In this document: one piece after another, positions 6,677 to 6,769 of the stretch
Numbering within the stretch: position 1 is the first letter of the stretch
How the letters are laid out: every line of letters starts with the position of its first letter
Assembly (NCBI GenBank): GCA_003972865.1
Contig: QOAX01000090.1
Coordinates: 1 to 6,769 of the forward strand
Length of the DNA stretch: 6,769 nt
Direction of reading: 5' to 3'
From: Verrucomicrobiota bacterium
GTDB lineage: Bacteria > Verrucomicrobiota > Verrucomicrobiia > Limisphaerales > UBA1096
Notes under the pieces: model-generated
What the model was told of the DNA's origin: nothing
The model's input: the letters and a program-made list of their open reading frames with translations, nothing else
Database searches by the model: none
Position numbers and translations under genes: made by a program

Positions 6677-6754
6677 CAGGTTACCCTATTTTTTTGGTTA
6701 AAGGGAAAGAATGTTGCCCAATCTGGAAACAACTGAGCAGGTAACCCTTTTTTT
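6677..6754 (+). repeat. Two near-identical CAGGTWACCC plus T7 motifs 61 bp apart
   Basis: CAGGTTACCC followed by TA and seven T (6677-6695) and CAGGTAACCC followed directly by seven T (6738-6754) differ by one internal base and a two-base insertion. Because GGTTACC and GGTAACC are reverse complements, the two cores (6679-6685 and 6740-6746) can also pair as a 7-bp stem with a 54-nt loop, giving a terminator-like arrangement with a T tract at its 3' side. The same GTAACC/GGTTAC core with a nearby T run occurs at 1800-1853. Function unknown. Confidence 0.45.
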
Positions 6755-6765
6755 CATCAAAAAAA
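6748..6765. repeat. T7-CATC-A7 inverted repeat at the window edge
   Basis: Seven T and seven A flank a four-base CATC loop, a perfect but purely A/T stem that is thermodynamically weak. It could act as a bidirectional T-tract end together with the preceding CAGGTAACCC motif, or be simple AT-rich intergenic sequence. The window stops four bases later. Confidence 0.4.
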
Positions 6766-6769
6766 TTTC

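Larger units (their letters stand above)
6625..6769. other. AT-richer tail without a recognisable gene
   Basis: No frame on either strand gives a protein I recognise, and no tRNA cloverleaf is visible. Base composition drops from GC-rich to clearly AT-rich after about 6680, with homopolymer runs of T and A. The segment holds the paired CAGGTWACCC motifs and the T7/A7 hairpin listed separately. It looks intergenic, or derived from another locus than the genes to its left. Confidence 0.5.

Noticed and set aside
6480..6701. APEPQFGE in a plus frame resembling the gyrase B APEPQFEGQTK motif
   Set aside because: Only six or seven residues match, the following residues diverge at once, and the surrounding frame is Arg/Gly-rich noise.
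1..6769. CRISPR arrays, tRNA/rRNA genes, transposase or toxin-antitoxin genes
   Set aside because: No regularly spaced repeats, cloverleaf or rRNA-like segments, and no protein matching these classes on either strand.

Overview
The window reads as high-GC, gene-dense bacterial DNA. Its gene content points to the PVC superphylum (Verrucomicrobiota or Planctomycetota), with Verrucomicrobiota a mild preference. The reasons are a GatA/GatB pair beside a secreted PhoPQ-activated-pathogenicity-related (PqaA-type) hydrolase and a run of secreted beta-propeller proteins. This is an inference from gene content; no rRNA or other phylogenetic marker is present.

Layout. Positions 1-1760 (+) hold the end of gatA and all of gatB, which overlap by one base (TGATG). 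Together they form most of the indirect Gln-tRNA(Gln)/Asn-tRNA(Asn) amidotransferase operon. An 81-100 bp gap follows, with an 8-bp inverted repeat and a T8 run. Then comes a PqaA-type alpha/beta-hydrolase (+, to 3320). Only 13 bp separate it from the convergent minus-strand block. Read from its own 5' end, that block consists of the C-terminal part of an NHL-repeat propeller protein (6109 to about 6420), a five-bladed-propeller glycosidase-like protein (4584-6032), and an Asp-box sialidase-like protein (3334-4587). The last two overlap by ATGA and are very probably translationally coupled. The two complete propeller proteins carry signal peptides, so the block looks like an exported carbohydrate-processing unit. 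Its exact substrate cannot be read from the sequence.

The right end (about 6400-6769) differs from the rest. The NHL gene loses its 5' part at a small perfect hairpin (TGGGG-ATAA-CCCCA). Immediately beyond, on the other strand, lies a roughly 50-residue piece of an NAD(P)H-hydrate epimerase (YjeF_N/NnrE) with its GNNGGDG signature but neither end of the gene. After that comes an AT-richer tail of about 145 bp with no recognisable gene, two near-identical CAGGTWACCC+T-run motifs and a T7/A7 hairpin at the edge. This is either a real rearrangement scar with gene remnants or a misjoined sequence end, and the sequence alone cannot separate the two.

I see no CRISPR array, tRNA, rRNA, transposase or defence gene. 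The most unusual items are the coupled propeller operon and the mosaic right end.
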